Part shown: piece by piece, positions 16,046-23,913 of the stretch
Position numbering within the stretch: position 1 is the stretch's first letter
Layout of the letters: each line of letters starts with the position of its first letter
Origin: Bifidobacterium miconisargentati
GTDB taxonomy: Bacteria > Actinomycetota > Actinomycetes > Actinomycetales > Bifidobacteriaceae
Length of the DNA: 64,000 bases
Assembly (NCBI RefSeq): GCF_019331675.1
Contig: NZ_JAHBBJ010000006.1
Coordinates: 1 to 64,000, forward strand
Reading direction: 5' to 3'
Program-made: the position numbers and the translations under genes
Notes under the pieces: model-generated
Databases searched by the model: none
The model's input: the letters and a program-made list of their open reading frames with translations, nothing else
What the model was told of the DNA's origin: nothing

Positions 16046-17251
16046 ATGAGCAACGCAATCGAAGAGAAGAACACAAGGGCAAAGGGCATATGGAGCCTGA
16101 CGTTCATAGGGCTTCTGGCCGCCTACTTCCTGGTCAATCTGTCCCTGAACATGGCCAACAACCTGTCGACCCCGTTCGCCAAGTCCATGGGCGCCACACC
16201 GGTCCTCATCGGCATGGTCGCCACCGGCTTCACGTACGGGTCCATCGTGTTCAAGCTGTTCTCCGGTCCGGCTATCGACTCCTTCAACCGCAAGGGCCTG
16301 CTGCTCGGCGCATTTATCGTGATCGGCATCGCGTTCCTCGGTGACGCGTTCGCCCCGTCCGTGCCCGTGCTCATGTGCTTCCGCATCCTGCAGGGCGTAG
16401 GCCAGGCATTCACCGCGACCACGTTCATCGCTATCGCCGCCGACAGTCTGCCGCGTGAGAGGATGTCCTCCGGCATGGGCGTCTTCGCGCTCGGCACCGC
16501 CGGCTCCACCCTGTTCGGCGCGCTCGTGGGCCTCAAGCTTCAGGAGGCCACCAGCTTCCGCTTCGCCTACCTGACCTCCTTCGTGATCCTCGCGCTCGGC
16601 TTCCTCGTGGTCTCCCTGCTCAAGGTCCGCCACTCCGACAAGACCAGGAAGTTCCGCATCTCCCTGTCCGGATTCGTCGCCAAGGAGGCCATCCCGCCCG
16701 CGCTCATGCAGTTCCTGTTCATGATGGCCTGGTCCTGCGTGTTCGGCTTCCTCGTGGTCTACGGTCAGGAACAGGGTCTGGGCAGCAACGTCGGCCTGTT
16801 CAACACCGCCTACGGACTGGCCGTGTTCGTCGCCGCACCGCTCGGCGGACGCCTCATCGACAGATTCGGCTATTACATGATGATCCCGATGCTGGTGCTC
16901 ATGTCCGCGTCCTTGTGGCTCATCAGCTTCTCCTCCAACCTGGGCATGCTTCTGTTCGCCGCCGTTGTGGGCGCGTTCGGCTACGGCGCCGCGGGCCCGG
17001 TCGTGCGCTCCATGGCCATGAGCGTGGTCCCCGAAGATCGTCGAGGCGCCGCCTCGTCCACCCTGTTCGTCGCGTCCGATCTCGGCCAGCTGGCCGGCCC
17101 GGTCGTCGGCGGACTACTGGTCTCCTCGTTCGGATACGCCGTCATGTTCCGCATCGCCCCCGTCTGGGTCCTGCTCGCCGTGATCCTGCTCGTGTTCACC
17201 AACAAGTACGTCAAGGACAAGGCCGCCGCCCTCAAGGACGACGTCGAATAA
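16046..17251 (+). CDS. MFS transporter (first of two in the operon)
   Basis: The 401-residue protein has about twelve membrane segments of the major facilitator fold. Segment 2-3 loop AIDSFNRKGLLL resembles the family signature, and QGVGQAFTATTF follows in segment 4. AAGGAAAGGA precedes the ATG at 16046; an upstream in-frame start at 15935 would overlap the esterase gene and lacks this signal. It is the intact paralogue of the broken transporter that follows, and the alignment of the two shows where that gene was cut. It is probably an exporter or importer of the compound handled by the esterase. Confidence 0.85.
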   Translation: MSNAIEEKNTRAKGIWSLTFIGLLAAYFLVNLSLNMANNLSTPFAKSMGATPVLIGMVATGFTYGSIVFKLFSGPAIDSFNRKGLLLGAFIVIGIAFLGDAFAPSVPVLMCFRILQGVGQAFTATTFIAIAADSLPRERMSSGMGVFALGTAGSTLFGALVGLKLQEATSFRFAYLTSFVILALGFLVVSLLKVRHSDKTRKFRISLSGFVAKEAIPPALMQFLFMMAWSCVFGFLVVYGQEQGLGSNVGLFNTAYGLAVFVAAPLGGRLIDRFGYYMMIPMLVLMSASLWLISFSSNLGMLLFAAVVGAFGYGAAGPVVRSMAMSVVPEDRRGAASSTLFVASDLGQLAGPVVGGLLVSSFGYAVMFRIAPVWVLLAVILLVFTNKYVKDKAAALKDDVE

Positions 17252-17423
17252 GACCGGACCGGTGGCGCGTCCGCAACTCCGAAAGGACGGGGTGCGGGCG
17301 CGCCGCCGTATATCCCGCGAAACCGGGGCCGCCCCCAGTAGGCTGGTGGCCGGAGCCGCAGCCCGAAACCCACACCAAACCAACAGACGGCCGCAAGGCC
17401 AAGGAAAACGCAGGGGGACAACG

Positions 17424-18095
17424 ATGTCCGCAGCAATCAGGAACCATTCGTTCGTCATGGTGTTCGTGGTGTATCTGATGATTAACCTCGGACTCGAGTT
17501 CGGCGAGACGCTGGTCTCCCCGCTGTCCGCGTCCTTGGGCGCCACCCCCGTCGTGATTGGCATGGTCGCCACCGGCTTCACGTACGGGTCCATGATTTTC
17601 CGCCTCGCCGCAGGATCGGCCATCGACGCGTTCGACCGGCGCAAACTCCTGTTCATCGCCGTCGCGATCCTGGCGGTCGCGTTCCTCGGCGACGCGTTCG
17701 CCACCTCCGTGCCCGTGCTCATGTGCTTCCGCATCCTGCAGGGCGTGGGCCAGGCGTTCACCGCGCCCATATGCCTGACCCTGGCCGCCGGAACCGTGAC
17801 CCGCGAGAACTTCGCCGGAGGCATCGGCACCCTCTCGGTCGCCAGGGGAGTGGCCGGCATGTGCGGTCCCTACGTCGCCCTGCGCATCCAGGAGACCGCC
17901 GGCTACCAGGTCGCGTTCCTCCTGGCCATGGGCATCGAAATCGTCACCCTGATCGCCATCCTCAACCTGCGCGTGGAACACAACAGGACCGAGAAATTCC
18001 GGTTCTCCCTGTCCGGATTCCTCGCCCGCGAGGCCATCCCGCCCGCGCTCATGCAGTTCCTATTCATGATGGCCTGGTCCTGCGTGTTCGCGTTC
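17424..18095 (+). pseudogene. MFS transporter, N-terminal half only, truncated by an IS3-type element
   Basis: The 224 codons encode the first six or so membrane segments of an MFS protein paralogous to the one at 16046-17251. The match runs through IPPALMQFLFMMAWSCVF and stops at a TTC codon exactly where the left end of the IS begins. In the intact paralogue the next residues are LVVYG. A fragment starting TTC then LVVYG lies on the opposite strand at 38500, beside the second IS, so it is probably the missing half. The reading frame stays open into the IS and joins the transposase frame. It is not expected to be functional. Confidence 0.85.
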
Positions 18096-19524
18096 GGGGC
18101 TGCGGACGTTTTCTTGGAGACCGAACGGAAAGATTTTCGTATGTTCAGTCTTGAGGAACGAGAGCGTGCGGTGGAGTTGTATTTCACCACGCCGATGACG
18201 ACGGCCCAGGTGGTGGAGCATCTGGGTTATCCGACCAGGCAGTGTCTGGAGCGTTGGCTGGCGATGGATTCCCGGTATGCTGGCCATATGGCCAAACCCA
18301 TCATCCCACTGGAGACCAGGCGAAGGGCAGTCGAGCTGGTGCTGGGCGGCATGCAGCAGAAGCAGGCCGCCAAACAGCTCGGCGTGAGCGTCGGCGCGGT
18401 GCATGGCTGGGTCAGGGCGTACCGCAAGGGCGGCATGGCCGCGTTGCAGCCCAAAAACAGGAACTCCGCGCAGGGCAATAAGCCCGCGGACTCCCGTCGC
18501 TGGCCGTCCGCAGCCGATGATGATGACGCGGAGGCTTTGCGCCGCAGGGTCGAGGAACTGGAGCTGGAGAACGCGTTGATGCGGGAGGTGGTGGAGGTCG
18601 TAAAAAAAGACCCCGGCGCCGACCTGCGGCGCCTGTCGAACAGGGAGAAGACCCTGTTGATCGACCGGTTGAGGCCGGCGTATTCGCTCAGCTCGATGAC
18701 ATGCTTGCTCGCCATCGCGCCCAGCAGCTACCACTACCACCACGCCCGGCTCGGCGTTGACAAGTACGCCGGACTCAGGGCAGAGGTGGCCGGGGCGTTC
18801 GCCGATTCCAAGGGCAGGTACGGGTACCGCAGGATCAAGGCGGTGCTCAAGACCGGCGTATCGGAGAAGGTGGTCCGCAGGATCATGGCGGAGGAAGGGC
18901 TCGTGGCGCACGTGCCCAAGCGACGCAGGTATAGTTCCTACGAGGGCGAGACGACGCCGGCTCCCGCCAATCTCGTCGACCGGGACTTCACGGCCGAGCG
19001 TCCGAACGAGAAGTGGCTGACGGACATCAGCGAGATCAAGGCCAGGGACGGGAAGGTGTACCTCTCGCCGATGATCGACTGCTTCGATGGCAAGATCGTC
19101 GCATACACCGCCGGCTTCAGCCCCAACGCGGAGCTGGCCAACCGGATGCTGGAGAAAGCGGCCTCGACGCTGCCAGGGAACGCGCGTCCCCTGGTGCATT
19201 CCGACCGTGGATGCCATTACCGGTGGCCCGGATGGCTCGGGCTCATGGAACGCTTCGGGCTGACGCGCTCCATGAGCGCGAAGGGCTGTTCGCCGGACAA
19301 CGCGGCCGCGGAGGGATTCTTCGGCAGGATGAAGACCGAGGCGGTCTACCCCGAGAAGTGGGAGGAACACACCCGCAACGAGGTGCTCGCCTTGGTCGAT
19401 GAGTACATACGCTGGTACAACCACGAGCGCATCAAACAGTCGCTTGGTTGGATGAGCCCGGTACAATACCGTCAAAGCCAAGGAATGGCTGCGTGATTAT
19501 CTCCAAGAAAATGTCCGCAGCCCC
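18096..19524 (+). mobile_element. IS3-family insertion sequence, copy A (1429 bp)
   Basis: The element is bounded by 25-bp terminal inverted repeats, 18096-18120 and 19500-19524, which match at 24 of 25 positions; each begins GGGGCTGCGGAC. It holds a single transposase gene. The left flank is TTC and the right flank TTT, so there is no clean target duplication across this copy, which fits later rearrangement. Copy B at 38501-39953 is related (similar ends and transposase) but a different element, and lies in the same orientation. Confidence 0.9.
18141..19496 (+). CDS. IS3-family transposase (copy A)
   Basis: The 451-residue protein combines N-terminal HTH regions (about 1-50, then 55-105), a leucine-rich coiled coil (RRRVEELELENALMREVVEVV, about 133-153) and a C-terminal DDE catalytic domain. 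The catalytic residues are in WLTDISEIK, VHSDRGCHY and AAAEGFFGRMK. In most IS3 elements orfA and orfB are joined by a -1 frameshift; here the two parts are in one frame across a run of seven A (18602-18608). The upstream MFS fragment reads into the same frame through the terminal repeat, so a fusion protein is possible. The ATG at 18141 begins the transposase itself. Confidence 0.9.
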   Translation: MFSLEERERAVELYFTTPMTTAQVVEHLGYPTRQCLERWLAMDSRYAGHMAKPIIPLETRRRAVELVLGGMQQKQAAKQLGVSVGAVHGWVRAYRKGGMAALQPKNRNSAQGNKPADSRRWPSAADDDDAEALRRRVEELELENALMREVVEVVKKDPGADLRRLSNREKTLLIDRLRPAYSLSSMTCLLAIAPSSYHYHHARLGVDKYAGLRAEVAGAFADSKGRYGYRRIKAVLKTGVSEKVVRRIMAEEGLVAHVPKRRRYSSYEGETTPAPANLVDRDFTAERPNEKWLTDISEIKARDGKVYLSPMIDCFDGKIVAYTAGFSPNAELANRMLEKAASTLPGNARPLVHSDRGCHYRWPGWLGLMERFGLTRSMSAKGCSPDNAAAEGFFGRMKTEAVYPEKWEEHTRNEVLALVDEYIRWYNHERIKQSLGWMSPVQYRQSQGMAA

Positions 19525-20211
19525 TTTTTTTTTACTCAATGACTGAGCAAAAATACTTATCATCCTGATTGGAACGACGCGCATCACGAATACAGCGCTC
19601 ATGACGGCGTTGTTCCATTGAATTCAAAACCGCAAGCAGATGACATCTGATGGAGAACGCGGTCGGCGTGCACTTGCTCCGATGAACCGTCAAGAGTGCT
19701 CCAGCGGTGAATCGGAGGAAAGGTCGTATCCGGCAGCTCAGAGGCCTGGATGCATTCTGCGTGAAAACATCCTGGCACCCGCGCCATGAAGGGCTGGATC
19801 ATACGGGATCCCGCTCGAGAACTTCCAACTCGGCAACGTTCCGCTGCCCGTAAAGATGAACAGCCAAGCCCGACGATCCATCGGCAGCCCACGGTTCGCA
19901 TGAACCATAACTCTTGACTGTCAAAGTCACCGATGAAGTGGGCCCACCCATCCGTTTACGCATCCAGGGTCACAATCGGCTATCGTTCTTATGTCGTAGA
20001 ACATGCAGGATATCGATTTTGCGATATTTGCTTTCCCTGTTTTACGGCTTTCGGATTCCCTGTTTTACCATCTCCCTGTTCCTTCTTTTATGAATTGAAT
20101 CCCATCGAAGACAATGACCGTACCTCGGCCTCCTCGGGTGCATGGCATCGTTGTCGACGATTCCCTCGATGAGGCAATGCGATGCCCGCAGACGACCACC
20201 GGACTCCTTGC
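19525..20211. other. Long non-coding stretch right of IS copy A, possible degraded gene remnants
   Basis: No intact gene was found in these 687 bp. It opens with a run of T, is less GC-rich than its surroundings, and has short protein-like stretches on the plus strand (for example around 19541-19638) broken by stops in all frames, which suggests a decayed gene. The right part holds the downstream region of the ATPase gene. No terminator stands out. Confidence 0.5.
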
Positions 20212-21378
20212 CTATCCGACAAGCCTGCCGAGATCGCCCATGCCGATGACCTGGCCATGTTTGGTGGAGAACGACTCGTCGCCCCCGTACACCACGAAAC
20301 GGCGATCCGGATCCAATCCCATGGCCGGGGCCAGATCCTCGAGGATCTCGAAGGCCTTGGGATTGTAGGTGGCGGACGATTTGACCTCGACGGCATACCA
20401 TGGCTTGCCGCCTTTCTCGAGGATCACGTCGATTTCCTTCTTGTTGCTGTCGCGCCAGTAGAACAGTTTCGGCTCCCGTCCCAGCGCCTGGTATCGTTTG
20501 ATGATCTCGACCACGACGGCGTTCTCGTACAGGTTGCCCCGATACTGGCTCGTCAGCATCTGGTCCCCGGATTCTATGCCCAGCAGATTCGCCGCCAGAC
20601 CGGTGTCGTAGAAATACAGCTTGGATGCCTTGATGAGCCGTTTGCCGTAGTTCCTGTGATACGGATGCAGGCGGAACGCGATGAAGCTTGCCTCGAGGAT
20701 GGACAGCCAGTCCCGCACGGTGTCCACGCTGATGCCGCAGTCATTGGCAAGGCTCGACAGGTTGAGCACTTCTCCCACACGTGTGGCGCACATGGTCAGG
20801 AACGTGTTGAATTCGGCCACCTTCTTGACGCCAAGCTCCTCGCGCACATCCCGGTCGATGTAGGTGCTGATGTAGTTGGGGAAGAAATCCTGCGGGTCGA
20901 TGCCCATCGTCTTCAGGCGCGGATACCCGCCTGCGAACAGGAAGCCGCTCATGCTCTCTGGCGTCACGCCCGCGGCCGTCATCTCCTCGTACGAAAGCGG
21001 GAGCAGATGCAGGATCGCGACACGGCCCGCCAGAGACTGGGAGATGCTCTTGAGCAGCAGGAAGTTCTGCGATCCCGACAGGACGTACTGGCCCGGTTCG
21101 TTCCGATTGTCGATCACGCCCTGCATGTAGGAGAACAGTTCCGGCACTCGTTGGGCCTCGTCCAGAATCACCTTGGAATCGAACCGTTCCAGGAACGAGC
21201 GGGGATCATCCTGGGCCAGGGCGCGCATATCCGCATCCTCCAGGGACACATATCGGTAATCCGGAAACGCATGCTGCACCAGCGTCGACTTGCCCGATTG
21301 TCTCGGCCCGGTAACCGTCACCACCGGGAACAGCTTCGACATCGACAGCATCTTGTCGGTAAGCGCACGTGGAATCAT
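20212..21378 (-). CDS. AAA+ ATPase with DUF4143 (AAA_14 type)
   Basis: The 388-residue protein has a P-loop near its start (GPRQSGKST, 24-32) and Walker B ILDEAQ (71-76), typical of the AAA_14 group. The C-terminal DUF4143 region holds a PD-(D/E)xK-nuclease-like pattern: KKEIDVILEKGGKPWY then AVEVKSS. A winged-helix segment (SLANDCGISVDTVRDWLSILE) lies between. The molecular role of this large family is poorly known; defence, transcription or DNA processing have been suggested. The ATG at 21378 is preferred. Four 23-bp-phased repeats lie just upstream, which suggests self-regulation or a DNA target site. Confidence 0.85.
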   Translation of the reverse strand: MIPRALTDKMLSMSKLFPVVTVTGPRQSGKSTLVQHAFPDYRYVSLEDADMRALAQDDPRSFLERFDSKVILDEAQRVPELFSYMQGVIDNRNEPGQYVLSGSQNFLLLKSISQSLAGRVAILHLLPLSYEEMTAAGVTPESMSGFLFAGGYPRLKTMGIDPQDFFPNYISTYIDRDVREELGVKKVAEFNTFLTMCATRVGEVLNLSSLANDCGISVDTVRDWLSILEASFIAFRLHPYHRNYGKRLIKASKLYFYDTGLAANLLGIESGDQMLTSQYRGNLYENAVVVEIIKRYQALGREPKLFYWRDSNKKEIDVILEKGGKPWYAVEVKSSATYNPKAFEILEDLAPAMGLDPDRRFVVYGGDESFSTKHGQVIGMGDLGRLVG

Positions 21379-21405
21379 ATTCAGTCCGTCCCTATGGATA
21401 ATCGT

Positions 21406-21486
21406 TGATTTACATAAATCATAATCCATGATTTACATAAATCAAAACCAATGATTTGCATAATCGCTACTCTTTGATTTGCATAG
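21406..21486. repeat. Four phased repeats (23-bp period) upstream of the DUF4143 ATPase
   Basis: TGATTTACATAAATCA occurs at 21406-21421 and 21429-21444, with decayed copies beginning TGATTTGCATAA at 21452 and TGATTTGCATAG at 21475. Starts are exactly 23 bp apart. The complete copies have internal inverted symmetry (TGATTT...AAATCA). The array begins 28 bp upstream of the ATPase start. Likely an operator array bound cooperatively by a dimeric protein, possibly the ATPase itself. Confidence 0.75.
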
Positions 21487-21693
21487 GTCCGGACGACAAT
21501 CTCATATCAGCCACGAAAGTCGGCCGACATCACACGACTCATCCACTATCACGTTTTCGGAATCACCAATCTGACATAAGGTACATTATCGGATATATCC
21601 CATTCATGACAACACACCGAATTGCCCGGAAACCCGCTAATCGCACTAATCGGGGGAAAATCGGGACGACCGGTCCTGCCGCGATTGCAGGGA

Positions 21694-22020
21694 TCAGGCC
21701 CCTTTGCGAATATGCCTCACGGCCTCCTTGTAGACCGCGCCATCATCCCTGACGGACACGATGATGACGACCATCGCCCCGGCCGCGCGTTCCAACCGAT
21801 AGACGACCCGCAACCCGTCTCCCCTGAGCTTGACTTTCAGGTATCCGGTGAGATTGCCGTCCCGCTTATGGCCGAGCGGTTTGCCGTAACCGCCCTCCGT
21901 GAAGGGCAGCGGGTTTTCGGCGACCTTGACAAGCATCGCGCGGACATGTCTTTTCGCCGGCTCACGCAGTCGCTCCACGTCGCGGGCCGCGTCCCGGGTG
22001 AATTCTATCGCCCATGCCAT
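21694..22020 (-). CDS. RelE/ParE-superfamily toxin
   Basis: The 108-residue protein has the small RelE-type fold: AIEFTRDAARDVERLREPAKRHV at the start, then GYLKVKLRGDGLRVVYRLE and VIIVSVRDDGAVYKEAVRHI. Members cleave mRNA in the ribosome or poison gyrase. Its ATG follows the antitoxin stop directly, so translation is coupled. Residues such as the Arg in LRVVYRLE fit a RelE-type RNase. It is the toxin of a type II pair. Confidence 0.85.
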   Translation of the reverse strand: MAWAIEFTRDAARDVERLREPAKRHVRAMLVKVAENPLPFTEGGYGKPLGHKRDGNLTGYLKVKLRGDGLRVVYRLERAAGAMVVIIVSVRDDGAVYKEAVRHIRKGA

Positions 22021-22329
22021 TTATTCGAACTCCGGTTCGAATCCGTCATCTACCGGCCGGTAGTCCGGGCCGAACACATCGTCCATGCTCAGACGGGTTC
22101 CATCGTCGTTCCTCATCCGTTCCTCGGCCTCAAGATAGAGGGCGAATTCCTCCTCGGCCTCAGTGAATCGCCGATAGTCGTCGGGCGTGATGACCACGGC
22201 GGCGGGCTTGTTGTTGCGCATGATCACCACCGGATTGTTGTCGGAGACGCGCCCCAGGGTGCGGCTGACGCCCCCGTGGCTGAGTTCCGACACCGATACG
22301 AGGTTATCCAACGATACGGTTCCCGCCAT
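22021..22329 (-). CDS. Phd/YefM-family antitoxin
   Basis: The 102-residue protein has the Phd/YefM N-terminal fold, with LGRVSDNNPVVIMRNNKPAAVV as the signature, and an acidic C-terminal half (YLEAEERMRNDDGT onward) that would wrap the toxin. It comes first in the two-gene unit and its stop abuts the toxin start. Antitoxins of this class also repress their own promoter. The 163 bp upstream is AT-rich and may hold the operator. Confidence 0.85.
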   Translation of the reverse strand: MAGTVSLDNLVSVSELSHGGVSRTLGRVSDNNPVVIMRNNKPAAVVITPDDYRRFTEAEEEFALYLEAEERMRNDDGTRLSMDDVFGPDYRPVDDGFEPEFE

Positions 22330-22492
22330 GATTCCACCGACCTTTCGATAAAAGATGAATCATATTGTGATTATGATTATGCTCATAATTCTATCCAATA
22401 TATCGAACTCCGACGGAATCCCCGACAATCAGATGAAGTGGATGAGTGACGCATGGACACCAGCTACCCGCAGTGGTATGTAACGCCGTACG

Positions 22493-23107
22493 TCATTCCA
22501 GCCTGTCGCCGACGAGCAGTGCGTCCGAATCATCGTCGTAGTTCAGTCCTTCTTCCAGCCATCCGATGCGGTCGTTGGCATCCGCCCGCAACCGGACGGC
22601 CGCCGTGTCACGCACCGTTTCGAGTCTGGCGCGCCCGTCCCGTACCGTGACGTCGCCGATCCGCGTGCCAGTTGCCGTACGGAGCGGCACGGTGAACGTG
22701 CGGTCCGTATCCGGCGTGAACAGGATGTACTCGATATCGCCTTTGACCGGATCGCCATCGTCGTCGGTCGTGTCGGGGAACGCGATTGGTTGAACCGGCC
22801 AGTCTTTGGTGGGTACGGCGAGCAAGTGCTCCGGACGGCCGCGAAGCCGCCACCTCAAATAGAAGAAGGCGTACAGGACGTCGGTCGCCACAATCAGGGC
22901 CAACACGACCCAACCCATATCGACCGGCGAATCGCCGTGCGTCACCCTGTTCAGCCAATCGTCAAGCGGCGCGAGAATCAGCCCACCCACACCCATGGCG
23001 ATCGAGACCGCCCCCAGGGTGAACAGAATCCAATGGCCGCGACGGCGCAGCCAGACCCGGCGGGCGAGCCGTTCGTCACCCGGCATCCAATCCGTTTCCG
23101 TCTTCAT
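22493..23107 (-). CDS. Small membrane protein of unknown function
   Basis: The 204-residue protein has two membrane segments (about 26-48 and 65-84, the second followed by RWRLRGR) and a hydrophilic, beta-rich C-terminal half (about 95-204), probably cytoplasmic. I do not recognise a family. It lies between the toxin-antitoxin pair and the pilus locus on the same strand, with more than 150 bp on each side, so it is probably its own unit. Confidence 0.65.
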   Translation of the reverse strand: MKTETDWMPGDERLARRVWLRRRGHWILFTLGAVSIAMGVGGLILAPLDDWLNRVTHGDSPVDMGWVVLALIVATDVLYAFFYLRWRLRGRPEHLLAVPTKDWPVQPIAFPDTTDDDGDPVKGDIEYILFTPDTDRTFTVPLRTATGTRIGDVTVRDGRARLETVRDTAAVRLRADANDRIGWLEEGLNYDDDSDALLVGDRLE

Positions 23108-23433
23108 GGTTGCATTCTGACGCTTCAGGGTGAACGGAGAATGGCGCGGCGGTTCGAGCTCAGGAAATCATAGGAAGAATATTGCGAATCCATTACACCA
23201 AGAGACTGGGCATGGGCCGCATTGCCTTCAGAATCACACGCGTAAGGAAGATATACTGGTCCCTCCGAAGAATCCAAGCGCACGTGCAGGGTTCATGCGA
23301 CCACCGGCGGACTTCAAGCGCGCAACAATGCGGACCTGCATTACACGCTCAGAGCAGCATCGAAAAACCACACCGTCACCGACAGGTCAGAATATCCACC
23401 AGTCTGATGGCGGGGTTTCGGCCTGTCGGCATA
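23108..23433. other. Intergenic region, no gene seen
   Basis: The 326 bp between the membrane-protein gene and the HTH gene of the pilus locus have no supportable coding sequence. Only short open frames without start signals occur, and no clear terminator was seen. Confidence 0.5.
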
Positions 23434-23913
23434 TCATTCCGGAATCCTCTCCCCCAGCCGTTGTCTGTAGTCTTCGACAAGTCGGCTGAGGCCGTCGATG
23501 ACGACCTGCCGACGGTCCGCGTCGATGCCCATCGGATCGAGGCCGAGCCGCTCGCCCAGTGCTACGACACCGCGTTCCAGCTCCGCAATCGTCGCCAGCT
23601 GACTTGCAGCAATCTCCGCCTTCTTATTCCGGTCTGCGGAAACCGGGGGCCGTCCGCGGCGCATCGGGGCCGTTCCGGTCTCCCGCCTCCAGCGGGCCAC
23701 GCATCGTTCGATGCGTTTGCCTCCGATGATCTCGGGACCGAGACCGGCCTCGCGGAACACCGCTGTCGGCGGGACGCCCTCGCCGTAGCGGCGCATGACC
23801 TCGTCGCGGAACCAATCCGCATACACGATGCGTCTGGAGTCCGCGCGGGCCACGGCGGGCAGGCCGTTCAGATACGCGACCTGCCCGGAATCAAACCCGC
23901 GGCTATCGGACAC
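23434..23913 (-). CDS. HTH-type small protein at the end of the pilus operon
   Basis: The 159-residue protein begins at a GTG that overlaps the adhesin stop by 11 bp, so it is translationally coupled to the pilus operon. RIVYADWFRDEVMRRYGEG, then VFREAGLGPEIIGGKRIERCVARWRRE, forms an HTH-like module I recall from small Bifidobacterium and Coriobacteria proteins. A C-terminal helical part (about 95-150) may be a coiled coil. Pilus operons normally end with a class C sortase here. This gene takes that place and may be a regulator, or the relic of a mobile element. It has no sortase-like features. Confidence 0.65.
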   Translation of the reverse strand: MSDSRGFDSGQVAYLNGLPAVARADSRRIVYADWFRDEVMRRYGEGVPPTAVFREAGLGPEIIGGKRIERCVARWRRETGTAPMRRGRPPVSADRNKKAEIAASQLATIAELERGVVALGERLGLDPMGIDADRRQVVIDGLSRLVEDYRQRLGERIPE

